From Drosophila persimilis (lineage: Eukaryota > Arthropoda > Insecta > Diptera > Drosophilidae): DNA of 64,000 bases. The notes under the pieces were generated by a model that saw only the letters and a program-made list of their open reading frames with translations, had not been told where the DNA came from and did no database searches. The DNA lies in the NCBI RefSeq assembly GCF_003286085.1, contig NW_020825288.1, positions 21,514,001-21,578,000 on the forward strand, written 5' to 3'. How positions within the stretch are numbered: position 1 is the first letter of the stretch; each line of letters begins with the position of its first letter. Positions 23,012 to 32,377 of this stretch are shown piece by piece. A program made the position numbers and the translations under genes.

Positions 23012-23152
23012 AGAAGTGCGATAGGTGATTTACCAGGGCTGGGGAAAAACAGTGCAAAGCAGTCCGAGAAATTGTTGTTTTTGCCAAAAAGAACAATATA
23101 ATTGTTATTAATTTATATATATAGCCTGCTATTTTGTTTTCACATAAATACC

Positions 23153-23870
23153 ATGCCGGTGAGTGGGTTCCTGTTGGAGGACATGTGTGTTTTTCTTTGA
23201 TTCGATTTGCTAAAGACCCCCTGCAAAGCAAGGGTGTACGAAAATATTATTGTCATACATTTAATGAGTTTTTGTTTGTTAGGCCTACCACTCCCAGATC
23301 AAGGAGTTCCCCCAACAAGTGGGCAACATGGCCATCCTGCCCCTCCGTACCCAGGTGCGCGGACCAGCGCCCAGTGCCAATGTGGAGAACGACATCATTG
23401 ATGAGTCACTATACTTTTTCAAAGCCAATGTATTCTTTCGCACATACGAAATCAAAGTAAGAATCCAATATCTACAGTACATACATACATATATGACTAT
23501 ACTCTCGCAATTCCAGTCGGAGGTGGACCGCGTTCTCATCTACGTGACACTGTACATAACGGAATGCCTGAAGCGGCTTAATCGATGCACCAGCAAGGGT
23601 CAGGGACAGCAGGAGATGTACAGCCTGGCCATTTCCAAGTTCGACATACCCGGCGACGCTGGCTTCCCCTTGAACGCCGTCTATGCGAAGCCCCAAACGG
23701 CCCAGGATTCTGACCTGATGCGTCAGTATCTGTTGCAGCTGCGCCACGAGACCGGCAATCGTGTGGTGGAGAGAGTCTTTAACACCGAGGATGGCAAGCC
23801 AAACAAGTGGTGGACGTGCTTTGCGAAGAAGAAGTTCATGGAGAAGAGCCTGGCTGGCCCGGGACAGTAG
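23153..23870 (+). CDS. Arpc3A: Arp2/3 complex subunit 3 (p21-Arc)
   Basis: Three exons: 23153-23158 (only ATG CCG), 23283-23456 and 23517-23870, giving 177 residues, the normal length for ARPC3. The tiny first exon is supported by the perfect donor GTGAGT and by the family N-terminus MPAYHS, which forms across the junction. Characteristic blocks are [57 protein letters not shown] and the C-terminal [12 protein letters not shown] and SLAGPGQ. The protein is part of the seven-subunit Arp2/3 complex that nucleates branched actin filaments in the cytoplasm. Its stop is 227 bases from the ND-23 stop, tail to tail. Flies have a second ARPC3 gene; I assign Arpc3A from neighbourhood as I recall it. 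Confidence 0.96.
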
Positions 23871-24097
23871 AGCCGTTCCCGTTCCATTCCAATATCGAAT
23901 TGCATTGAAACACTGGTAGTATTTCGTTCTATAAAGAAATTTAATACATAAATCATTTAATATCGTTTCGCCCGCTCCTTTATGCAGTATTAACTGTAAC
24001 AATAACAAAAGGTCGTCTATTGAGACGCAGCCACGGCAACGATATTTAATTGGAAAATCGTTCTAAACAAAGGATTCTAGTATATGTACAACCGACA

Positions 24098-25007
24098 TTA
24101 ACGATAGAGATGATCCGCTTGCAGATTGGACGCAATCTCAGACTCCCATTTGTCGCCGTTGCAGAGCAGCTTTTCCTTGTTGTACAGCAACTCCTCGTGC
24201 GTCTCTGTGGAGAATTCGAAATTGGGTCCCTCGACAATGGCATCCACAGGGCAGGCCTCCTGCGAGCAAAAAGTCAATGAATCGACTTGAAATGATGTAA
24301 AAATTTCGACTCCCATTCCTTACCTGACAGAAGCCACAGTAGATGCACTTGGTCATGTCGATATCGTAGCGCGTCGTACGTCTGCTGCCATCGGCACGCT
24401 CCTCCGCCTCAATGGTGATGGCCTGGGCGGGGCAGATGGCCTCGCAGAGCTTGCAGGCGATACAACGCTCCTCGCCGCTGGGATAGCGACGCAGGGCGTG
24501 CTCGCCCCGGAAGCGGGGACTTAAAGGTCCCTTCTCAAATGGATAGTTGATGGTGGCCGGCTCCTTGAAGATGTGGGCCAGTGTGACGCCAAAGCCGCGG
24601 AAGAGCTCGCCAAAGAACATTGATGTCGCCGCCCGGTCGGTGATGTCCTCCATCTCCATGCTCAGTTCCTTGTTATTCACATACACATAGCCCTTTGGGA
24701 CCTCAACAATGTCTTTGGGTTCGGTCCGCTTGGCGGCCAGCAAGCAGGCGCCATTGGTGCGAAACATGCGCTGACCTGCGGGGGAGACCTATCGTTAATA
24801 CAGTGCACTTGTGTGAGCCGCCGCGGAACAATAATTGGCCACTTTAGTCCTTTGTTTTGCTATGACATAAGCTTACATAACCTCACTCAATGCGATGCCC
24901 ATGGAATAGTCGGGTATTTCGCATGTCGCGCTTTGAGTGCAAGGCAAGCTACTGCCCAGCCACTAACCATTGCGGGATGCTGTGAAAATTCGCATAGTAA
25001 GCGACAT
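24098..25007 (-). CDS. ND-23: NADH dehydrogenase (ubiquinone) 23 kDa subunit, complex I (NDUFS8/TYKY)
   Basis: Three minus-strand exons, 25007-24968, 24775-24324 and 24259-24098, giving 217 residues. The start is the ATG of [14 protein letters not shown], an Arg/Ser/Thr-rich mitochondrial targeting type of N-terminus. Two 4Fe-4S ferredoxin motifs are intact: [12 protein letters not shown] near residue 120 and [12 protein letters not shown], split by the last intron, near residue 158. The subunit sits in the hydrophilic arm of mitochondrial complex I and carries clusters N6a and N6b that pass electrons from NADH toward ubiquinone. The upstream block [18 protein letters not shown] is the usual family sequence. 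Its promoter is copy E of the dispersed repeat: a perfect motif 1 lies 61 bases upstream of the ATG. ND-23 and spn-E are head to head, 728 bases apart. Confidence 0.97.
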
Positions 25008-25067
25008 GTCTGCGGCGGCACAGTTCAGGTAAAATTTTTAGATTTTGTTTGATTTTTCCCCGATAAG

Positions 25068-25170
25068 CAGTGTGACCGCGGATTTATCGTTGAAATATAC
25101 CGTCCGACCCTCAGAAATATGCCGTCTCATTTTAAAAATATACCGTAAATATACTGACGAATTCAAGTTA
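25068..25170 (-). promoter_or_regulatory. ND-23: Promoter repeat copy E, facing ND-23
   Basis: Minus-strand reading: AACTTGAATTCGTCAGTAT, TTTACGGTATATTTTTAAAA, GAGACGGCATATTTCTGAGG, GTCGGACGGTATATTTC and AAATCCGCGGTCACACTG. Motif 1 is at 25068-25077, 61 bases upstream of the ND-23 start codon. The AAATCCGCGGTCACACTG end is identical to that of copy F on the other strand. Confidence 0.7.
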
Positions 25171-25586
25171 TATATTTCGTCGAATATTACTAGCTGTTTA
25201 GATCTCTCAGCTTTACCCATCCTATCATCCTATTGATGAATAAATTTTGTATAAGATTAACTACCTTTAATTACCCGATTCAAGTTCGATTATCGAAACT
25301 ATCGTCTGTATATAAGTGGTGCGCGCCAAATAGAAATTGGTTGAAAGTGAATGTGCGAAAAAGATTTAAATGCAATCTATTGGAATAAATGATATACGTA
25401 AGAAAGATTTGTGAGCGAAATTCAAAAGATGTTTATATACCCTTTCTTCTTAAATATACCATTATACCATACTTCGGTTGACAAGCAACATTGACGTGAC
25501 AACAGTGCGACTGTTTTTTTGTTGAACTTTTTTGTTCAAACCTTGTTTTAGTCAAAAACTAGCCAATTTTGTACAACATTGATAGA

Positions 25587-25672
25587 ACTTGGATAATTCG
25601 TCAGTATATTCGACGTATATTTCTGGGAATCAGACCGTGTAATTGATCCGTGCTAAATCCGCGGTCACACTG
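25587..25672 (+). promoter_or_regulatory. spn-E: Promoter repeat copy F, facing spn-E
   Basis: Plus-strand reading: ATTCGTCAGTATATTCGACG, TATATTTCTGGGAATCAGAC and GCTAAATCCGCGGTCACACT, ending in motif 1 GGTCACACTG at 25663-25672, 64 bases before the spn-E ATG. With copy E it forms an inverted pair, one copy per divergent gene. Confidence 0.7.
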
Positions 25673-25735
25673 GTTTACATTTACAGTTTGAATCGTAGAA
25701 CGCAGAAAAATTCCGAAAAAAAAATTTCGTTAAAA

Positions 25736-28700
25736 ATGGACCAAGAACTAATGGATTTCTTCGACTTTTCGAAGGAATTCGTACGAAAACAAGCACCGCG
25801 CGGACATGTATCGAGCAATGTGCACGCTTTTGTGACGGAATCTGACGAATTAGAGAAGCCGATCAAACGCGAAATTGTGGGCAAAGACTATGTGAAGAGC
25901 TTTGTCGAAAAAGAGAAGAAGCGCATGAATGGGGTAAGAGGAGGGCCAGCACCTAAAAAGTGCTACAATTGCACTTTTATAAACTTTTTGCTTGCGTTGT
26001 TTATTTGTTTACAGATATTCAGTTCTGATGAAATGGCGTCAAGGCGCAATAAAAGCCTCGACGACATGGACAGCGATGAGGAATACGAAGCGTCTCCTGA
26101 AATTCGTACCGATGCCGAGTTTTACGAAAAGTACTATTTCAACCTGAATCGAGACAAAAGTCTTCCGATCTACGCAAAGCGCGAGGAGATCATCAACGCC
26201 ATTAACGAGAATCCCGTTGTGATCGTAAAGGGTGAGACGGGTTGCGGCAAAACGACGCAGGTGAATAAAAAAAAATATAGTTCAAAAATTGAACTAGTTC
26301 GTTTTGTATCAGTAGAGCGTAGAATCCGTGCTAGTTCGTTTTGCATTTTTTTTTTTGAGATTCTGAATTTATTTACATATGTAACTCGTAGCTTGGCTTT
26401 TCGGCATATCCATAAACTCTTCACAGGCTTCCCCTTCCTCATCCTCATCCTCGGTGTAATCGTCCATTTCGTACTCTCGCTCCACATCTTTTGGCAGTTG
26501 CGGCAAAAAAATAGTGGCCGATGATGTGCGTCGTTGGTACGGATCTTGCGCTTCCTGCTCCTCCTCTTTATCGAGCTCAGCCTTTGGCAAGTCGTCCTTC
26601 TCTTTTCCGTACATGGCTTTGTAGCGCACCCGCTCACGTAGCTCCAGTTGGTGGTTCGTAGATGTTGTAGGCTGCTCATCATCGTGCTGATTCTGGTTCT
26701 GTCCTCCAATAATGTTTTGTATGTCACTGAAGATCTCCCGAAGCTGACTAAAGACCCGAGTAGGCGGCAGTGTCTGTTCTTGGCCGACTAGCTGCTCTTT
26801 CTGCCTGTTATAGGCCGTCTCCAACTTACAGAACGGGTCGCTGGCCAGGTCCAGATTCCTAAGGTCCTCCAGCTCATAAATCAGGCTGACCTTATTGGGT
26901 CTGTGTTGCTTTAAAATCAGTTCGCTCTTCTTCTGCCTGCTGATTCCCGCAGCACTCTCCACGTTGTCATAGTTGACCAAGCCATCTAGGCCCTGGCCAT
27001 AGTCCACGGCCGTGAAGCGGAAAGCTTGCTGTTGCACCAAACGCCAGAAGAGGTAGCTAACCTGCTCAGTGTCCTTTTGTTCGGGACTGTCACGACGCAA
27101 CTGCAACGCATAGTCGCACAGGCTCTGCCAGGTGGATGGTGACACCTCGATCTTGGCAAAATTCTGTGTCGGCTGCTTGTTGTAGACCACGTACAGCAGA
27201 TAGAATCCTGCAATGCGCTGGAAGCGGGAGGCAGCGGGATATAGTTGCCCATTGGTGCGGCGGCCGCAGGCTACACGCTTGCCCACGTGCAGGGCGGCCA
27301 ATGTGGTGGCAATTATTTCGATATGGTTCGTCTGGGCGGAGAAGAGATGCTGCAGTTGCAGCTCCTGCCAGCAACGGCAGAAAACCTCAAACTCGCCGTT
27401 CTGCTCGTCATTGGCTGCTTGGTTGAAACGTTGCACCAGAAGCCAGCAGTCGTCGTACACATTAACCTCCATCGAAGACCAAAATCTCTTGCTTTATTGC
27501 GCGCATTCCACAATAAAAAATGTAAACAATTTTCTATCATCGATATCTGATATCGATGGAACTAGTTCTGGTTCTGGTTGATTTATTTTCCTATTATTCA
27601 AATTTGACCGTTACTCAACACCATACTGTAATTCTCCCGCCCAGGTACCGCAATATATTTTGGATGAGGGTTTCAAAAGCAAACAATATTGCAATATCGT
27701 TGTTACCCAGCCTCGCCGCATTGCTGCCATTTCCATAGCGAACCGTGTGTGCCAAGAGCGTCAATGGCAGCCGGGCACCGTTTGCGGCTATCAGGTGGGT
27801 CTCCACCGGCAGCTGGAACGTTTCGCGGACACACGACTTCTATATTGTACTACGGGAGTGCTTCTGAACATTCTCGTCAACAACAAGACACTCACCCACT
27901 ATACACACATTGTGCTGGACGAGGTGCACGAGCGCGGCCAAGAAATGGACTTCCTGCTGATTGTGATACGCCGCCTTCTGGCCACAAACTCGCGTCACGT
28001 GAAGGTCATCCTGATGTCGGCGACCATTAATCCACGCGAACTGTCCGATTACTTTGCCAATGAGAGCAGTGCACCGCCTGTGATCGCCGCCAGCTATGGA
28101 CGCAACTTTACTGTGGAGAAGTACTATCGCGACCAATTGCAAAGCATTAACTGGGAGGGCCATCAGGAGGATATAAACAGTCCAGGAATTACGCAGGAGG
28201 GCTACAGATCAGCCATTAAAACCATTTTGGTCATTGACAACATGGAGCGCAACGAAAGAGGCACCGGGAAGAGTTACAATCAGTCCTTGCGTGAGGGTTC
28301 CATTCTCATCTTCCTGCCCGGCGTTGGAGAAATAAACAACATGTCAGATATGCTCAAGGACATGGCGAATCATGAGTACGAAAACGATTTTGAATAGCAC
28401 TCATACTATATCCATTGATTCATCTTTCAGTCCCATCATGAAGTTCAATATGGTGCGCTGCCATTCCCTGATGACGTCCGAGGATCAACGGGAAATCTTT
28501 CAACCATCACCTCCCGGTTATCGCAAGATCATAATGGCCACCAATGTTGCCGAAAGTTCCATTACCGTTCCGGATGTATCATATATCATAGATTTTTGTT
28601 TAGAGAAAGTACTGGTCACCGATACGTCCACAAATTTTAGCAGCCTGCGGCTTGCGTGGGCCTCAAAGACCAACTGTCGCCAGCGCGCCGGACGCGTTGG

Positions 28701-31700
28701 TCGTCTTCGAAACGGTCGTGTTTATCGCATGGTCACCAAATCATTCTATCAACGAGAGCTATCGGAGTATAGCGTGCCGGAGATGCTTCGCTCACCATTG
28801 CAGAATTGTGTGCTCAAGGCCAAAGAGCTGAAAATGGGCACCCCGGTTGAGATGCTGGCCTTGGCACTGTCACCGCCGAATCTCTCGGATATCTGCAACA
28901 CCATACTGATGCTCAAGGAAGTGGGCGCTCTCTTCCCCACTATGGATGGCACTTACGACCCCAGGGATGGTGACATTACCTATTGGGGTACTATTATGTC
29001 TAAGCTGCCGCTAGACACGCACCTGAGTCGACTCATAATATTGGGTTATGTATTCAATCTTGTGGACGAAGCGATCATTATAGCCGCTGGTTTAACGGTG
29101 CGTGGCATTTATATAGATAGTGCGCGATTAGGAGCTGACAACTATTGGATGCATTATGTTTTTGCCGATGGCTCTGGTTCCGATTTGGTGGGCATTTGGC
29201 GCGTCTACTTGGTAAGGCTCGTACTCCTACTAAACACTCAAATATTTTCTGTATGCTGTATTTATTTATGGTACTTTTAGACCTACTTGAACATGTGCGA
29301 GAATGGACTACAAAAGGATGCATCTATACAATGGGCCAAGCGCTTCCATCTCTCGTTGCGAGCGTTGAGCGAGATGCATTTGTTAGTGCAGGACCTACGC
29401 TTGCGCTGCGAAAAACTTTCCTTGCTGCCGTTAAACTTCCCCACCCACCGGATCTCCGATGATCGCGAGAAAGCTATAATGCTCAAGGTCATTATTGCTG
29501 GGTCTTTCTATCCCAACTACTTTGTGCAATCAAAGTCAACGTCAGGCGACGATCGTAATATGTTCTCGGTGATCTCTGGATTGGATCCCTGCCGCACCGT
29601 ATACTTCACCAGCTTCACCGACCGTACCATGGGAGAGCTGTACACGCGCAAAGTCAAGCAGCTGTTCCCCGAGGCACAGATACCGCCCGAAAACATGGAT
29701 GTGACCTTTGGACAGGGCTCGGAGAAGATTTTTGTTACCTTCAAGAATGATATCTACAAGCCCGAGGGCACCACATATGTTCATGTCCCTGGGCGCATCA
29801 AAGCGGAGGTTTACAAGGCCTTACGCTTGCGAACATATTGCAATCAGCATTCACTGCGAGTCATGGAGTGAGTTGCGGAAAATTCATTCGGTTTTATCGT
29901 ATCTGATTCTTCCGCCATTTTTAGACCAATGAATGCCCTAAAGTATGTGAAGGACAAAAAGATAGGGAAGATCGTCGAGGGTCGTTGGATTCCCCCTTCC
30001 AAGCCAGTGGCCGTGGAGCTTCTGGCCCTGCCGTCTCTCTTCGACAAGATTATAATCGGAAGGATTACAAATGTGAGTGGGTTGTTCCTAGAGGATACTG
30101 TATTGCTCTTATTTTATTTATTTTCTGCAGATTGTGAGCTGTGGAAAGTTCTTTTTTCAACCAGAATCATTTGAGAACTGCATTGCCAACATGTCGGAGC
30201 ATTTCAATAACCCACAGCAGTTGCAAAATTGTGTGAGAAATGCGGGGGCCATAACCAAGGGGCTAATGTTGCTGGCCAAACGCCAAGGGAAGTACCAGCG
30301 TGCAACTGTGGTTCGTGTGGATACGCAGGACAGTCGGAATGTGAGGTTTTACGTTCGTTTCGTTGACTATGGAGATATTGAAAGGCTGCCGATGGCCCAG
30401 CTGCGTCTGATGTCCCAGGATTTGTTGCGGCACTATCGCGATTTGCCGCCGCGTTTGTTTGAGTGTCGGTTGGCCCTGGTGCAGCCGGCGTCGATGGTCA
30501 GCACATATAACGCCTGGCCGCAGAAGGCCGACGATATGCTACATGCCCTGGCCAAGGGCGGTCGCGTCCAACTAGAGATTTACTCTCTGGTACAGAACGT
30601 GGCGGCAGTGATGATACACTTGCGGGAAGGAAACCTCAATGAACTGTTGGTTAAGGAGAAATTGGCCCGTCGCACCGATGAGGATTACATGTCCCGCGTG
30701 GATCATGATTTTCGTATGCGCAAACAGGAATGCCGAGGCTATGTATCACAGCAAGAGCGGCAGCAAGTAAATGAAGAGTATCTGCGGTCCAAGCAGCTGC
30801 CACAGGATATGGACTTATCTCCGCCACCGCCAGAGGAATGCAACTCGTTGATTACACTCAAGGGACCCTTCAGCACTCTAGAATCGAGAGTATTCTCCAC
30901 CATGCGTTCGGGCATGTCCAAAACGGTGAGAATCGATCCTTGCTCGGTGAATTTCGTGCTCCTGGATACTGAACCGCAGGATCAACACGCCAAGATGGTT
31001 GTGGCCGCTAGTATAAGCGCGGCTGGCCGACACAATGATGTTTTAACTCTACGTAGCACCAGCATAATGCCCAACATACCGGGTTTCGCAGCAATTATGA
31101 CCCTGATATTCTGCCCACGTGCACAGCTTAAAGCCAACACGGCAAACAGCCGATATGTGTCGATATTGGCCGGAATTGGGTACCATCCACAAACAATGCA
31201 ATCTTACTATGAAGATCATGATTTGGTAATAAACTTGGATGTGAACATAGACGAGCATGATGTTCTTCTGGTAAGATTATATTTGAAACTGAGGAGCCCA
31301 ATATCCGATATTAATGGTCAAACCTATCATTCAGATCAATCAAATCCGCTACATGATTGATAGCGCATTCTTCAACCTTGAGGGTGAACTGCATCCAACA
31401 GCTGGTCATGCCGACCGCGTTCTAATACATAATACAATTTATCCCGCACTCAATCGGTATGCTTCCCAATTATGTGTGCTTTCAGCAAATTGTATCCATT
31501 GTGTTTTTCATCTTTTACAGACTTTTGAGCAAGAATCGAAACTTTATTGAGTGCAATCCGAATAGCAGCGACTACGTATGGCAAGATATGGAGGAGTCCG
31601 GAGAGCCGGACCCGCAGCCGTATGGAAGACGTTCCATATTCCCCATGCACACCATTCCCGAGCTGCACGAAGAGAAGATGGACACTGTTTTGGATTTGAT

Positions 31701-31931
31701 TGCGAACTGCAAAGAGATGTACGATTATCGTAACTTGTAAGTGGCTCTATCGCCGGTTGTGCTCTACCGGAATCTAACATGATCTTTTGTGATTACAGTG
31801 AAGGCTCTTTCGATCCCATGACCTGCAGTCTGTGCAAACAGTATTTGGAATCGGTGGCAGAGCTTCGTTTGCATCTGCTCACCCAGCTGCATCTCGATCG
31901 TGAGAAGGAGGTCGGCTACCCTATTGATTAG
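25736..31931 (+). CDS. spn-E: Spindle-E: DEVH-box RNA helicase with Tudor domain (TDRD9 family, piRNA pathway)
   Basis: Ten exons: 25736-25933, 26015-26260, 27645-28375, 28431-29211, 29281-29867, 29925-30072, 30131-31270, 31335-31456, 31521-31736 and 31799-31931. They join in phase to 1433 residues, the expected length for Spn-E. Walker A (GETGCGKTTQ) is at about residue 140, and intron 2 cuts directly after it. The DEVH box is at about 240, SATINP at about 290, and the RNA-binding motif QRAGRVGR lies in exon 4. A Tudor domain is in exon 7 (VRFYVRFVDYGDIERLP), and a C-terminal CSLC-(12)-H-(5)-H zinc-finger-like motif closes the protein. Spn-E works in germline nuage, where it supports ping-pong piRNA amplification and transposon silencing. 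The assignment is from the full domain order and characteristic N-terminus. The 1.38-kb intron 2 contains Pbp45 on the opposite strand. The exon 3 donor (GA/GTACGA) was chosen because it alone keeps the frame. Confidence 0.96.
26369..27472 (-). CDS. Pbp45: SNAPc subunit 1 homolog (PSEA-binding protein 45), nested in a spn-E intron
   Basis: Single exon, 367 residues, minus strand, wholly inside spn-E intron 2 (26261-27644). The N-terminal half resembles SNAPC1/SNAP43: DDCWLLVQRF, FEVFCRCWQELQLQHLF, FQRIAGFYLLYVVYNKQP, SYLFWRLVQQQAFRFTAVDYG. These match the human order of FTELWRNMKFGTIF, VGALYLLYGLYNTQ and AYIFRKLRLDRAFHFTAM. The C-terminal half is Gln/Glu-rich and acidic (DDYTEDEDEEGEACEEF). 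SNAPc binds the proximal sequence element of snRNA genes and recruits RNA polymerase II or III in the nucleus. The symbol follows the Drosophila name for this subunit. A palindromic CGATATC-rich element lies about 65 bases upstream and is probably its own promoter element. Confidence 0.85.
   Translation of the reverse strand: MEVNVYDDCWLLVQRFNQAANDEQNGEFEVFCRCWQELQLQHLFSAQTNHIEIIATTLAALHVGKRVACGRRTNGQLYPAASRFQRIAGFYLLYVVYNKQPTQNFAKIEVSPSTWQSLCDYALQLRRDSPEQKDTEQVSYLFWRLVQQQAFRFTAVDYGQGLDGLVNYDNVESAAGISRQKKSELILKQHRPNKVSLIYELEDLRNLDLASDPFCKLETAYNRQKEQLVGQEQTLPPTRVFSQLREIFSDIQNIIGGQNQNQHDDEQPTTSTNHQLELRERVRYKAMYGKEKDDLPKAELDKEEEQEAQDPYQRRTSSATIFLPQLPKDVEREYEMDDYTEDEDEEGEACEEFMDMPKSQATSYICK
27534..27558. 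promoter_or_regulatory. Pbp45: Inverted CGATA pair (BEAF-32/DREF-like), probable Pbp45 promoter element
   Basis: The core CGATATCTGATATCG (27541-27555) is palindromic except at its centre and is flanked by TATCAT and ATGG. CGATA words in such arrays are recognised by BEAF-32 and overlap the DREF site. It sits about 65 bases upstream of the Pbp45 start codon, within the spn-E intron. Motif evidence only. Confidence 0.5.
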
Positions 31932-32377
31932 GGCTAAAAAATTGCATATTAATCTACCATTTGACGCGAGCTTATTATGTGACTCCATACTATTACAACA
32001 TTATAGACAGCAGAAGCTAATTTTCTTATTTTTTTCAGTATTTCCATAAATGAATATGGTATTCTCTAATCCTATGGATTACTATTATTATTTTCTTCAA
32101 TTAATTAAATTCCGATAAGAAAAATCGACAAATTCATTTGATTCATGAGATAACGATTCGCTTGGTGCCAAGCTTTGATTTTTGTAATAGTCGATCCCCG
32201 ATTATCGAATTGAGTAGAATTTATCAATGTTCAAAGAATATTATATTCAGTTCCTACACAATTAAAATTTGATCACAAAAATGCATTAAATTGAAGTTAA
32301 ATAGGATTCAAAAGCTCCTCCAATAGGGCTCCTCTTTTGGATTTATTTTAGTTTAGAGACACACACATACGTCTTGC
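31932..32377. other. Short convergent intergenic region, spn-E to cv-d
   Basis: AT-rich sequence between two convergent stop codons, presumably the two 3' UTRs. I see no other feature. Confidence 0.6.
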
